A stretch of DNA of 64,000 nt from Gemmatimonadaceae bacterium. GTDB taxonomy: Bacteria > Gemmatimonadota > Gemmatimonadetes > Gemmatimonadales > Gemmatimonadaceae. Every line of letters starts with the position of its first letter. The first letter of the stretch is position 1. The notes beneath the pieces are model-generated. The model did no database searches. It was not told the origin of the DNA and saw only the letters and a program-made list of their open reading frames with translations. The stretch spans positions 1-64,000 of the forward strand of contig JAIEMN010000020.1 in NCBI GenBank assembly GCA_019752115.1, in the 5' to 3' direction. Position numbers and translations under genes: made by a program. Shown in pieces: positions 34,690-45,100 of this stretch.

Positions 34690-36395
34690 CAGAAGCTTCG
34701 ACTCACGGACGTGGTAAGGAACGACTCACGGAACGCGCGGCGCACGCCCAGCGCACCGTATCGTTGCAGGCGCGCATTGAGGTTGAGGCGCGTGGCCCAG
34801 AAGATCGGCAGCATCACCTGCGCGGTGGCGCCACTCACCTCGCGCGCCGCGACGAAGGTGCGATTGTAGCCGGCGGAGAAGGTTCCCTTCCCCTTGCCAA
34901 GACGGGCACTCGCGCGGAAACCACCAGTTACGTTGTTCTGCGCGGCGGTGCCTCCGCCATCGCTCGACACGCCATTCACGCTCGGCGACAGCGAGAACAT
35001 CCCGACCGGCACGACCACACCGGCGGACCACGTGCGCACGGTGATGGCCGGAATCGCCCGCACGGGATTGGCGTCTTCGTTCTGCTGCCAACTCCCGCCG
35101 CTGGTGAACACGAGCTCCTTGCCCGCCACGGTGATTGGCACGCTTGCCTGTGCGGTCAGCACGCTCGCCGCATTGTTCACGAGCAGCGTGTCGTTGGCGG
35201 CATCGTTCTGCGCGAGATTGTGCACGCCCGTCAAAGCGAGACTCGCCCGGCGCGCGCGCACCATGACCCCCGCCGTGTAGACGTCGCGCATCGTGGTGAA
35301 CCGCTTCTGCCCCAGCAGGTTGTCCGCCTGCTGCTGCACGCGCCCCTGCAGTTGCAGATGGTCGCCGAGCAGGCGCACATCGCCGCCGGCAAACCACGCG
35401 CGGCGATCATTGATGAGATAGGCCACCCCCAGACTGCCATAGCCGGCGCCAACCTGCTCCATACCGGCGCGCACGCCAAACTGAGGCGCGCGATACTGCG
35501 CCTCGGCGTTCCAGGCGAGATCCGCATTGGACGACAGCCGCACCTCGGCGATGGAGCTGCCAAGCAGGCCGCCGCCAGAGACACTATCGCGCTGGATGAG
35601 CGGACTGGTGCGATCACGCGTGAGCAGCGCACCGGCCACTTCACCCTTGAGCTGCAGCGCCTGACCCAGCAGGGCCAGCGTGCCACCAAGCGAGGCCACG
35701 AGGTTGGACTGCGGGCGCGTGAACGCCTGCGGGCGCAGATCCGCCGGGAGCGTATCCAGACCGAGGGTGTCGATCCCGGGGCGATCATCGGGGCGCAGGG
35801 CGTCGAGGGCTCGCACAACCGTGAGATCGAGTGAGCGCTGCCCCACACTGCCCAGCCCGATCGTGCCCGCCACCACGGAGCGCTGATAAACCGGGCCCCC
35901 CACGGCGGTCTGGATGGCATTCTGACTCACGCCGCCCTGTACGGAGGCGCGCAGCACGCCGCGCGTGAGGTCAATGCCGGCGCCGCGCAGCCGCAACCCC
36001 TGCAGCGTGTACGCGCCGTAGTCCTTGGAGAAGTCGCCCAGATGCACGGTCCCCCACGCGAAGTGCGGCTCGAGTCCGAGTTGAGGCAGGCGCTGCCGGA
36101 ACTCCGCCCCTTCGTTGGAGACCAGCAGGTCCACGCCGACGCTCGTGGCCCCAAAGAGCCGCAGACTCGGCGCCGCCTGCATGCGCCACGTGCTCCCCGG
36201 GCGGCGTGGCGTGATGCCGCTGGCGCCATACAGCTCGTTCGACATGAGCAGACTGCCGCTCAGACGACCCGGCGCCCCGGCAGCGGGCGACGGTGCCGGT
36301 TTCGCCGTGCCCTGCGCGTGCAGTGCGCCCGACCATGCGGGCGTCGTCAGCACGCTGCGAAGAGCCATACGCAGCACGCGCTGGCGTGTGCTCAT
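34689..36395 (-). CDS. Predicted outer-membrane beta-barrel protein, 568 aa
   Basis: The protein has a signal peptide (cleavage about after ALHA, residue 27). A long series of strand-turn-strand segments with alternating polarity ends with the aromatic terminus SVSRSF typical of outer-membrane barrels. The family is not recognised. Fourth gene of the operon: it overlaps the TPR gene by 4 bases and the RCC1 lipoprotein gene by one. The most economical idea is that it anchors or passes the giant protein and the lipoprotein at the outer membrane, but this is inferred from position only. Confidence 0.8.
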   Translation of the reverse strand: MSTRQRVLRMALRSVLTTPAWSGALHAQGTAKPAPSPAAGAPGRLSGSLLMSNELYGASGITPRRPGSTWRMQAAPSLRLFGATSVGVDLLVSNEGAEFRQRLPQLGLEPHFAWGTVHLGDFSKDYGAYTLQGLRLRGAGIDLTRGVLRASVQGGVSQNAIQTAVGGPVYQRSVVAGTIGLGSVGQRSLDLTVVRALDALRPDDRPGIDTLGLDTLPADLRPQAFTRPQSNLVASLGGTLALLGQALQLKGEVAGALLTRDRTSPLIQRDSVSGGGLLGSSIAEVRLSSNADLAWNAEAQYRAPQFGVRAGMEQVGAGYGSLGVAYLINDRRAWFAGGDVRLLGDHLQLQGRVQQQADNLLGQKRFTTMRDVYTAGVMVRARRASLALTGVHNLAQNDAANDTLLVNNAASVLTAQASVPITVAGKELVFTSGGSWQQNEDANPVRAIPAITVRTWSAGVVVPVGMFSLSPSVNGVSSDGGGTAAQNNVTGGFRASARLGKGKGTFSAGYNRTFVAAREVSGATAQVMLPIFWATRLNLNARLQRYGALGVRRAFRESFLTTSVSRSF

Positions 36396-37114
36396 GCGCC
36401 ACCTCCGGTGAAGCGCCGAACGACGGCCACCGCCGAATCGGCCAGCCCCATCTGCTGCAGCACTCGCACCTCACGCCCCAGCAGCACCGTGTCCGCGGGA
36501 TGCAGGAGCCGGAGCCGCATGACGGTCTTGTGCAACTCGCCCATGGTGCTGGCCCGCTGATGCCGGTGCCACAGAGCCTCGAAGGCTTCGACGTCGGTCG
36601 GGTAGCCATCCAGCAGGCGCTGCCAGGCGTCGGTAGCGTCGGGCTCGCGACGCAAGGCGTCGAGCGCCCGGGCACGCCCGCGCAAGAGCGGCACGTTGCG
36701 GCGCTGCGCACGCAGCAGCCCATCAAAGAGTCCAAGCGCGCGCAGCGGCTCGCCATCGGCGAGCAGCCGCTGCGCTTCGTACTCGCGGAGCAGGGCGGCA
36801 CCGGGATACTCCCGCTGCAATGCGCCGAGCGTCGTCCGTCCGTCGCGTGCCTGCAGAATGGCCGTGTCGAGCAGCGCACGCGCCACGTCGAGCAACCGGC
36901 GCTGTGCGCTGCGTCCTTCCTTGTCGAGGCTGTCGCGCCGGGCGATGATGCCGCCCTCCACGCGCTCGAGGTCACGCAGTGCCGCGCGCGCACGGCCGGC
37001 GACAGTGGCGTCCACCGACTGCGCGCCGAGCGGCGCCCTGTGGGGTACGCTGAATCCCGCTGCGAGACACGCGGCGACCAGTGCACTCACGGAGCGTTGG
37101 CGAGCGCGCCTCAT
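36392..37114 (-). CDS. Secreted TPR-like protein, 240 aa
   Basis: The protein has a signal peptide (MRRARQRSVSALVAACLAAGFSVP..., ending near GAQS). Helical TPR-type pairs follow (EYEAQRLLADGEPLRALGLFDGLLRAQRRNVPLLRGRARALDAL and similar). It is Ala/Arg/Leu-rich with no catalytic motif. It is probably a periplasmic adaptor. Third gene of the operon, overlapping both neighbours by 4 bases. Confidence 0.8.
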   Translation of the reverse strand: MRRARQRSVSALVAACLAAGFSVPHRAPLGAQSVDATVAGRARAALRDLERVEGGIIARRDSLDKEGRSAQRRLLDVARALLDTAILQARDGRTTLGALQREYPGAALLREYEAQRLLADGEPLRALGLFDGLLRAQRRNVPLLRGRARALDALRREPDATDAWQRLLDGYPTDVEAFEALWHRHQRASTMGELHKTVMRLRLLHPADTVLLGREVRVLQQMGLADSAVAVVRRFTGGGA

Positions 37115-39135
37115 CGCGCCCCCGCCACGGGCGTCACGAGCCCTTGCGGCACCGACTGGTTACCGCTCGTATCGATGGCGCGCACCGTGTAGTACGCCGA
37201 CGCGGGTGCCGCGGCGTCAGTGAACGTGTGGACGCCCGGTGCCACCCGGCCGATCTCTTCGAGCCGCCCGTAGAGCGAGGAGGCGCGGAACACGAGATAG
37301 CCGGCCAGATCGCGGCTCATGACCCGCTCCCAGCGCAGCTGAACGGTGCTGCCCGAGCGCACCGCCGCCACCGCACGCGGCGCGGACGGGCGCTCCTCGT
37401 CGCGCTTCGTGAGCGAGTCCGTGGCGGGCGCCGAGCGATTGCCCGCGCTGTCCACCGCGAACACCGCGTAGCGCAGCGGCACACCATCGGCCGCCGCCGT
37501 ATCCACGAGCATCAGCGGCCCGCGCGCGCCGGTCTGTCCGATCGTGCGCATGGCCTTGCCACCCGGCTCGGTCACGTCAACGACATACGCGCCCACATCG
37601 AGCGACGGGCTGGCGGTCCACGTCACGGTCACGCTGCCGCCAAAGCGCCCCTGCGCGCGCACGAGGCGCGGGGGCGCGGGCGGCTCGTCATCAGGCACGG
37701 TGAGCATGACGAACGCCGGCGGCGACGTGTTGGCGCTGCTGTCGACCGACACGATCTCGATGCGATACGTCTTGCCCGGGAGCAGACCGGCGCCCGCGGC
37801 CGCGCTGTCGACGAACGACGTCGCGGGCACCGGCGTCCCCGTCAGACGCACGGACGTGCCGCCGGGCGCTGCGCGATACACGTGATAGCCGGCGACATCG
37901 TGCGCCGGTGGCGCCTCCCAGCGATACGTGGCCCGACGTCCGGCGCCGAGGGTGGCCGTCAGATTGCGCGGCGCCTCAGGTGGTGTGCGCTCCTCGGCGC
38001 GCGTGGTCACGGGCGTGGCCCATGGACCGGCGTTCCCGGAGCGGTCCACGGCGCGCACGCGCCACGCGTAGATGCTGCCACCGCGCACGGTGGCATCGAC
38101 AAACTCGGGGACGGCCGCCGGGACCCGCGTCGTGGTGAGCCGCGTCCACGTCGAGTCGCTGCCGCCTTTGCGGCGCTCGACCTGATAGCCATCCACATCG
38201 GCATCGGGCGACATCGCCCACACGATGCGCACGCGCCCATCCTGCACGTCGGCGGCAACATCGAGCGGCGCGAGTGGCGGCAGACGGTCACGCATGGTGG
38301 CCTGCACGACGGGACCCGCTTCACCCGCGAGACCACCGATGAACACGGGCACCACGCGATAGCGGTACGACGCGCCATCGGTGACATCCGAGTCGAGCCA
38401 CCCCGGTGTGCGCGCATCATCGCGCACGACGGGGTCGGCAATGAGTGGTCGCCACGTCGTGTCGCCGCCCACGACCGCGCGTTCGATCAGAAAACCGACC
38501 ACCACATCGGTGGCGTCGCCCGCATAACGCGGATAGCGCCAACGCAGTTGCATCCCTTCGAGCGCAGGGACCGCCTCGAGCGCCGTGACGGGCAACGCCG
38601 CACTTGGCGCACGACGCAGCGTCGCCGAGAAGCTGGCGCGCACGACGCCGTCGGCGCGACGCACGAGCTCCGCGCGATAGCTGGTTCCCACGTCGCGCCC
38701 GGGCGCGCCATCGACCGCGAGGCGCCCGGTTACCGCCGCAATGTGCCGCGACAACAGCAGTCCGGTATACGACACCGCGCGATCCGAGAGCAATCGACGC
38801 ACCAGAGTCACGGCATCGTCAGCCCGCGTCAGTCGACGGGCCAGCGGCAGATCCGGCCCCAGGCGTTCGGTGACCCGATCGGCCGACCGCTCGGGCTCCA
38901 GCCCATCGGCCACGACGCGACCATCGGCGCGCGTCACCCGCCACCCGTGGCCGCGCGGCGCGATGGAGTCGATGACGATGTAGACCGAGTCGGCGCGCGC
39001 GACGAGGAAGAGCGGGCTTCGCGCCGCCGACGGAGCCGCCGGCGGCAGCCCCGGCTGCGCGGATGCCGGTGCAGACGCGAGGAGGCCCATCGCGACCCCG
39101 ACGGTTGCCCGCGAGAGAAGACGAGTGTGTGTCAT
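37111..39135 (-). CDS. Secreted protein with five FN3 domains, 674 aa
   Basis: The protein has a signal peptide (to about residue 27, ASAQ). An N-terminal domain of about 165 residues is not recognised. Five fibronectin type III domains follow at about 193-289, 290-385, 386-482, 485-580 and 583-674, each with a P-x-A-P start and W or Y core residues (RIVWAMSPDADVDGYQVER, LRWERVMSRDLAGYLVFRA). FN3 arrays act as spacers or binding modules on bacterial surfaces. Second gene of the operon, overlapping by 4 bases on both sides. Confidence 0.88.
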   Translation of the reverse strand: MTHTRLLSRATVGVAMGLLASAPASAQPGLPPAAPSAARSPLFLVARADSVYIVIDSIAPRGHGWRVTRADGRVVADGLEPERSADRVTERLGPDLPLARRLTRADDAVTLVRRLLSDRAVSYTGLLLSRHIAAVTGRLAVDGAPGRDVGTSYRAELVRRADGVVRASFSATLRRAPSAALPVTALEAVPALEGMQLRWRYPRYAGDATDVVVGFLIERAVVGGDTTWRPLIADPVVRDDARTPGWLDSDVTDGASYRYRVVPVFIGGLAGEAGPVVQATMRDRLPPLAPLDVAADVQDGRVRIVWAMSPDADVDGYQVERRKGGSDSTWTRLTTTRVPAAVPEFVDATVRGGSIYAWRVRAVDRSGNAGPWATPVTTRAEERTPPEAPRNLTATLGAGRRATYRWEAPPAHDVAGYHVYRAAPGGTSVRLTGTPVPATSFVDSAAAGAGLLPGKTYRIEIVSVDSSANTSPPAFVMLTVPDDEPPAPPRLVRAQGRFGGSVTVTWTASPSLDVGAYVVDVTEPGGKAMRTIGQTGARGPLMLVDTAAADGVPLRYAVFAVDSAGNRSAPATDSLTKRDEERPSAPRAVAAVRSGSTVQLRWERVMSRDLAGYLVFRASSLYGRLEEIGRVAPGVHTFTDAAAPASAYYTVRAIDTSGNQSVPQGLVTPVAGAR

Positions 39136-42100
39136 TGCGGCACCACGGCACGAACCACGAGGCTCGTCACGCCCGTGCCGTTCTTTGAACGCACGCGCAG
39201 GACCAGCGAAGAGGTGGGGAGCGAGGGGACGGCGATCGTATAGGTCCCCGTGCCCGCCACCGCGCCCGTGACCGCCGTCCAGGGCAACAGGGTGACGCTC
39301 GGGTTCCTCAGGTCCACGAGAGGCGGCTCATCATCGAGGCGCACCTCGAGCCCCGCGAAGCCAGACTCAGGATCAGCCGGCGCGGAGACAGTGAGCTTGA
39401 ACTGGTAGCCGGTCCGGCCGAGCGTCGGTGTGCCCACCAGCGTGATCAGTGGCGTGGGCGGTGGCGTGAGATCCACCGTCAGCAATCCGCTCGCGCTGAG
39501 GTCACCGCGGTTGCCACCGTTGATGGCACGCATCTCCACCATCAGCTGCCCCGCCGCGGGGAAGACGAGCCGTGGCACGCGATAGGTCGTGTTCACTTCG
39601 GCGTTGGCCGGCACGTCCACGTCAGACGTGGTCGCCGGGAAGCCGGTGAGCACGTTGCCGGCAGCATCCTTGAGGCGCAGCTGGTAGCCGCGGATCCCCG
39701 ACTCGGTATCGCGGGAGACCTGCGTGAAGCGCACCGCCGCGCTGCCCGCGCTCCCTTCGAGGCAGAAGCCCGGCGCGGGTGCGGGCGTGGGATCGGCGAG
39801 TCGCGCCGGCACCGCCGTCACCACCGGCGTGCTGAATGCTCCCGCGCCGTTGCGCGCGGCGATCGACACATACACCGGCCGCTCGTAGGGCACACCGGTC
39901 ACGGTGAACTGCGTCCCTGCCGTATCGGTGAGCGCCACCCAGGCATCTCCCTCCACCGCCGTGGGGGCAACATCCGACACGAGCGCATACCAGCGACTGA
40001 TGCCGCTCTCCGGATCACTGATCGCGGGCTTCGCGACCACAAACGCGCCGGTGGTGGTGGCGTCCGGTGCCGTAATGGGCGTGAGCGCCAGCGTCTTCGC
40101 AGCAACAAGCGGCGTGGCCGAACACACTGCCTGCACGACGATCGGCGTGGTCAGCCCCGCGAGCGAAACGGAACGCACACTGCCCAGCTGCAGCGTTGTG
40201 CCGGCGGGTGCGGCCGGTGCCGTCGCATCTTCGCGCAGCACCAGCGCGCCGGCAAAGCCCGTCAGCCCCGCGCCGTTCACGGCCAGGATCTCCACCTGCG
40301 CCACCTTCCCCGCCGACGGCGGGGGGGGAGTGAGCAGCATCGTGGTGCGACCGCCCAGCGTCGTCCACGGCACCAGCTCCACCGGCTGCAGGGTGCGCAG
40401 CGGCGTGTAACCGGTTGGCGAGACGCTCACCGTGCTGGTCGTGCCCGGCGCATCGCGCTCCACTACGCGATAGCGATATTCCTGAATGCCGCTTTCGGCG
40501 TCGGTTGCCTGCCACGCGAGTGCCACCGCCTGGCCGCGCGTTGCCCACACCACGTTGCTGCCGTCGGTCGCAACCGTCGCCAGATTGGACGGCGCGGTGA
40601 TCACCGGCACTCCCGGCGGCGTGGCGTCCGGCGCGAGCGCTGTACCGCTCGTCGCCACCGGCGCGGCCGCCGTGCCGCGTCCAAAGGTGAAGGTGAGGGG
40701 CGGCGTGCCGCGCGTCGTGCGCGTGCCACCAGCGGCACGTGCGCCCAGCTGCGCGGTGAACGGCTGTGTGCCGCCCGCGAGATCCGTGCTGAACCGCCAG
40801 GTCGTATACGTGCCCAGGCTGCCCAGCGAACGGCGCAGCGCATCGCCGTCCACGATGGTGTACTCCGACACACCGGCCGGGTGCGTGGCCGTCCAGGTGA
40901 TCTGTCCGCGGCTCAGGTAGCCGCGATCCTCGACGGTGGCCTGCGCGGTGCCGATCTGCGGCGCCAGTAGCAACGGGGCGATCGCATCCCGACGAGCCCG
41001 CACACGGATGGCCAGCGAGTCCGTGGGATTGAGTTCGCGCAACATCGCGTCGTAGATGTCGAACACCGCGCCATACAGTTCGAGTTGCGCGTCCGACACC
41101 ACCGCCGTGCGATCGGAGATCTCGGCGTGCGCCGCCCGGACACGCTGGACGGCGGCCGTGGCGGTGGCGGCCGTGGCCGCCACCTCGCGTACCATCGTGG
41201 TATCGAGCGCGGCGAGCCCGAGATCCGCGGCCCGGTTGTACAGCTGCATTGCCAGCGTGTCGGCCTGCTGCCGCATGGCGGCAACCTGCTGATCGAGCCC
41301 GAGCGTCTTGATCGACGCCTTGGTGTTCTGCCAGGTGGTGGCAAACGCCGGATCCTGGCCGAGCGCAGCGATCACCGTGGCGCGCGCGTTCGCGACCTCT
41401 TCGAACTTGAGCGTCTTGGCCCCGCTGGTGAGATCCGTCCGCGCGGTGACACTGTTGCTCACGCGGTCCACGAGATCACGGAAGCTCGCCCGACTGTCGC
41501 GCACGAACGTCAACCCATCGCGCCTCCAGCGCCACCGCCGCATCTGATAGTCCACCGTGGACGCCTGCTGGCGTTCGGTCGCCTCGACGGCATCGCCCCA
41601 GAGGCGTAGATAGCCCATCAGCGAACTGCTCTCGGTGGCCGAGAGTGCGGCGCGCACACTGTCGAGCGAGGCCTGCGCCTGCCCAAGCGCTCGCGCCACC
41701 TCAGCCTGTCGCGCGGTGACCTTGGCCCGCACGTCGGTCATCGTCGCGCGATTCTGTGCGGCCACCGCGTCGTCCACATCGAACGTGGGCACGCCGTTCA
41801 GCGTGCCGGCGCTGCGCTGCGCACCGGCGATGGGCGTGGTCGACGCGCCGGCGATCGACGGATCGCCCACGGCGAAATTGCGCACCGGATTCGGGAGATC
41901 GGGCATCACCACCGCGCGCACCGAATCGATACTCGCGCGCAGCGCGGCAATGCGCGCCAGCATCTCGTCGCGCCGGGCCGCGAGGTTGGCGAGCTTGCGC
42001 TCGGCGTCGATCCGGATCGCCGCGATGGCGGCCGTATCCGACGGCGCTGATTTCTGCGTGAGCAGGTTCCAGTACGTCCCGAGATACGGCGTACGCACCG

Positions 42101-45100
42101 CCGGGCGATCGAGTCCGGCATCGTAGACGGCTTCGCTGCCCACATTGAACGCGACCCCGAGGAACGCGAGCCAGTTGCTGCCGCTGGCCCACCCCTTCGC
42201 ATTGTCGAACACGCGTGCGAGCGTCGCGTCGCTCGCCACCACCGGCGTCACGGTGATGTTGTTCACCTGGTTCTGCACCGCACGGATGATCGAGTCCGCT
42301 TCGGCCTTGAGCTCATCGGCCACGGCACTCGCCCGGGCAATGGCCGCGTTCATCTCAGGGTTGTCGCCAAGCCCGCCGCCAAAGCCCTTGCCCGAGATAC
42401 TCACCCAGAACTGGATCTGCACCGACTCGCCGAGCACATAGGCCCGGCCGCCGCCCGCGGCGTACACCGCCACCTCGGGCAGAATGATCAGCGCCCCCTT
42501 GAGATACGCCGAGATGCCAATGAGCCCCGGGATCTCCGCCACCCCCTTGATCTCCACATATGCGCCGAGATCATTGGTGCCGGGCCGGAACCACATGGTG
42601 CCCTTGAGCTGGGCTTCCAGCTTCACGACCCAGAAGGTGCGACCCAGCGTGACCGTGAGGTCTGTCGCGAAGCCGCTCGGCACGATGATGACGTTGGCGT
42701 CGGCCGTGAGCACCTTGATCATATCGAGCTTGACGCCGCCCTTGATGGCGAAGGCGTTGCCGCCCACGGCGAACTGCAGACGCCCCGTGCCCACCGCGGT
42801 CGAGTCGAAGGCGATGCGCACCTCCACATCACCCAGCAGATAGGCCGCCGGGGACCACCCCACCTGCACGGCGATGTCCCCCTGCAGCTCGTTCGCCTGC
42901 CCGAGGAACACCATGTTGCCGTCCAGCCGGAACGCCTTGTCGGTGACCGTGACGAGCACCTGGCCGGCCACCATGTACTTGCCGCCGGCACCGAAAGCCG
43001 CCATGCGCGCGTACAGCATGATGGCGAAGTCGCTGGCCGGCGGGGGACCCATGCGCGCCGCTGGCCCACCCGTGATCCCGGCGACCTGACGCACCAGGGT
43101 GAGATCGTCGGGCTCCGGATTGATGAAGAAGCCGCCGCCCACACCGGTCAGGGCCACCGCCCCCGGAATGATCGTGATGTCCACCGATGCCGCCACGAAC
43201 ATGCCGACGCGCATCGTCCCGCCGCGGTTGCCGACCACGCCCATGAGGCTCACGCCCGTTTCGCCCATGAGCTTGGCCGAGCCGGCTACCTGCAGCGCGA
43301 ACCCGTCGGTGTACTCATCGAACCGCATCGACGCCTGCATCTCGAACACATCCGAGACCTTCGCGTACAGCGAGTCCACCAGGATGTGGTTCGTCTTGTC
43401 ATCGGCCAGCTGATAGACCAGTACCCGCTTCACGCCACCGCTGAACGTGTTGGCAATCGTGACGCTCGCGCCAAAGCTCAGGTACGACGCCACGCGCACG
43501 TTGAGCATCGGCGGCGTGGTCAACGCACGGCCGGTGGGGCGGGTGTTGGTGCCCGGCACGGCGATGGTCGTTTCCGTCGAGCTGAAGCCAAGGTTTCGCA
43601 CGTCGAGGCGGAAGACCTCGGTGATCTTGATGAAGCCGCCATCGAAACCGGCCGCGCCAAAATCGAACTCGCCACGCTCGGTGAAGCGCACATCGCGGAA
43701 CGTGAGCCCCCCGCTCGAGTTCTGGATGTTGAGCCCGAGGCCGCCGGAGAAGCTCGCCGACAACCCGCGGGCGCCCACCACCGCGGTGATGGTCGTCATG
43801 GTGAGCTTCACCGGGCCGTACTCGACACTGATGGGCTGCACGATCTGCAGGCCACTCCAGGTCACGCCGGTCGGCGCGATGCGGAGCCCCGACTGCACCG
43901 TGCCGCCGCTCACGGACCCGAGTCGGATCAGATTCTCCTGCTTGTTCTGGATGTAAATGTCGGAGACGAGATCCACCGACGTGCGTTCGCGCGGCCGCTC
44001 GAAGTCGATCGTGGCCGCGAGGTGACGCACGTGAAAGGTCGCAATGCCGAGGTCCACCTTTCGCTGCGCGGTGGCGAGCCCCTCGTTCTCACGCACCAGC
44101 ACGAGCGTGCCCGCACCCGAGACGCGCCCGTCGGGCGCAACGCTGAAGCTCACGCGCTGCAGCGCATTCTCATCGAAGGGCGCCGGCAACGACACCGAGG
44201 CTGCCGCGCGCAATGTCCCCTGATCGATGCGCAGCGTATCGAGGAAGAAGCGGTCCTGGACGATGGCGATGGGGCGGTTGATCAGGCTCGCGCCGGCGAG
44301 CGAGAGCGTGCCGTCGCTGCCGATGCGCAATCCATAGAACCGACTGGTGTTTTCGAACGCCGTGACCTGACCGGCCATCTCGAGCTGCAGCGTGGCGCCA
44401 TCGAAGCGACCCGCGAGCGCGGGATACACGCGCGTACTCCCCGACAGGCTATCGCGCAGCGCGAACTGCAGGCCGAAGAGCTGGAATTGAATGGCATTGC
44501 CATTCGTCACCGAGACCGGCGACACCCGCAGCCCGTCGGAGCCGATATGGATCGTGTCCACGGCCACGGTGAGCCCCGGCGCGAGCGTCGTGAGCTCGAT
44601 CGACGCGCCGAACTCCACGGCAAACCGTTGCGCATCGGCATGCACGCGGATCGCCGTGCCGGCGCTCGGCGTGGACGGCCGCAGCGTGGCGACGCCCAAT
44701 GGAATGCCACCGCCGCCGAACGCCGACAGATCCGCGCCGGCCGCGAACCCGGTCGTGTTGACACTGCCACGCAGGAAGAGCGGCGTGGGTGCGCCCTGCG
44801 CGTTCTTCAGCACGGCGCTCGTGATGGTGCCGGCGATCGCCACGCTCGGCGCCTGACCCGCGGTGAGATCAAGCCGCGCGCCGGTGATCGCCAGCACGAG
44901 CGAGTCACCCGCGAAACGCGCCTGCGCTACCGTCGGGAGTCCGGCGCGATAACTGTCGGTGAGCGTGCCCGCTTCGATGGTGCCGCTCAGCCCCGTGCGA
45001 TCAACGACGATGTTCTCGAACGTGATGGGCGCCGACGAGATCGAAGCCGGCAGGCGCACGCGCGCACCCGCCGTGAGTTGCCATCCCTGGCTGCCGAGCG

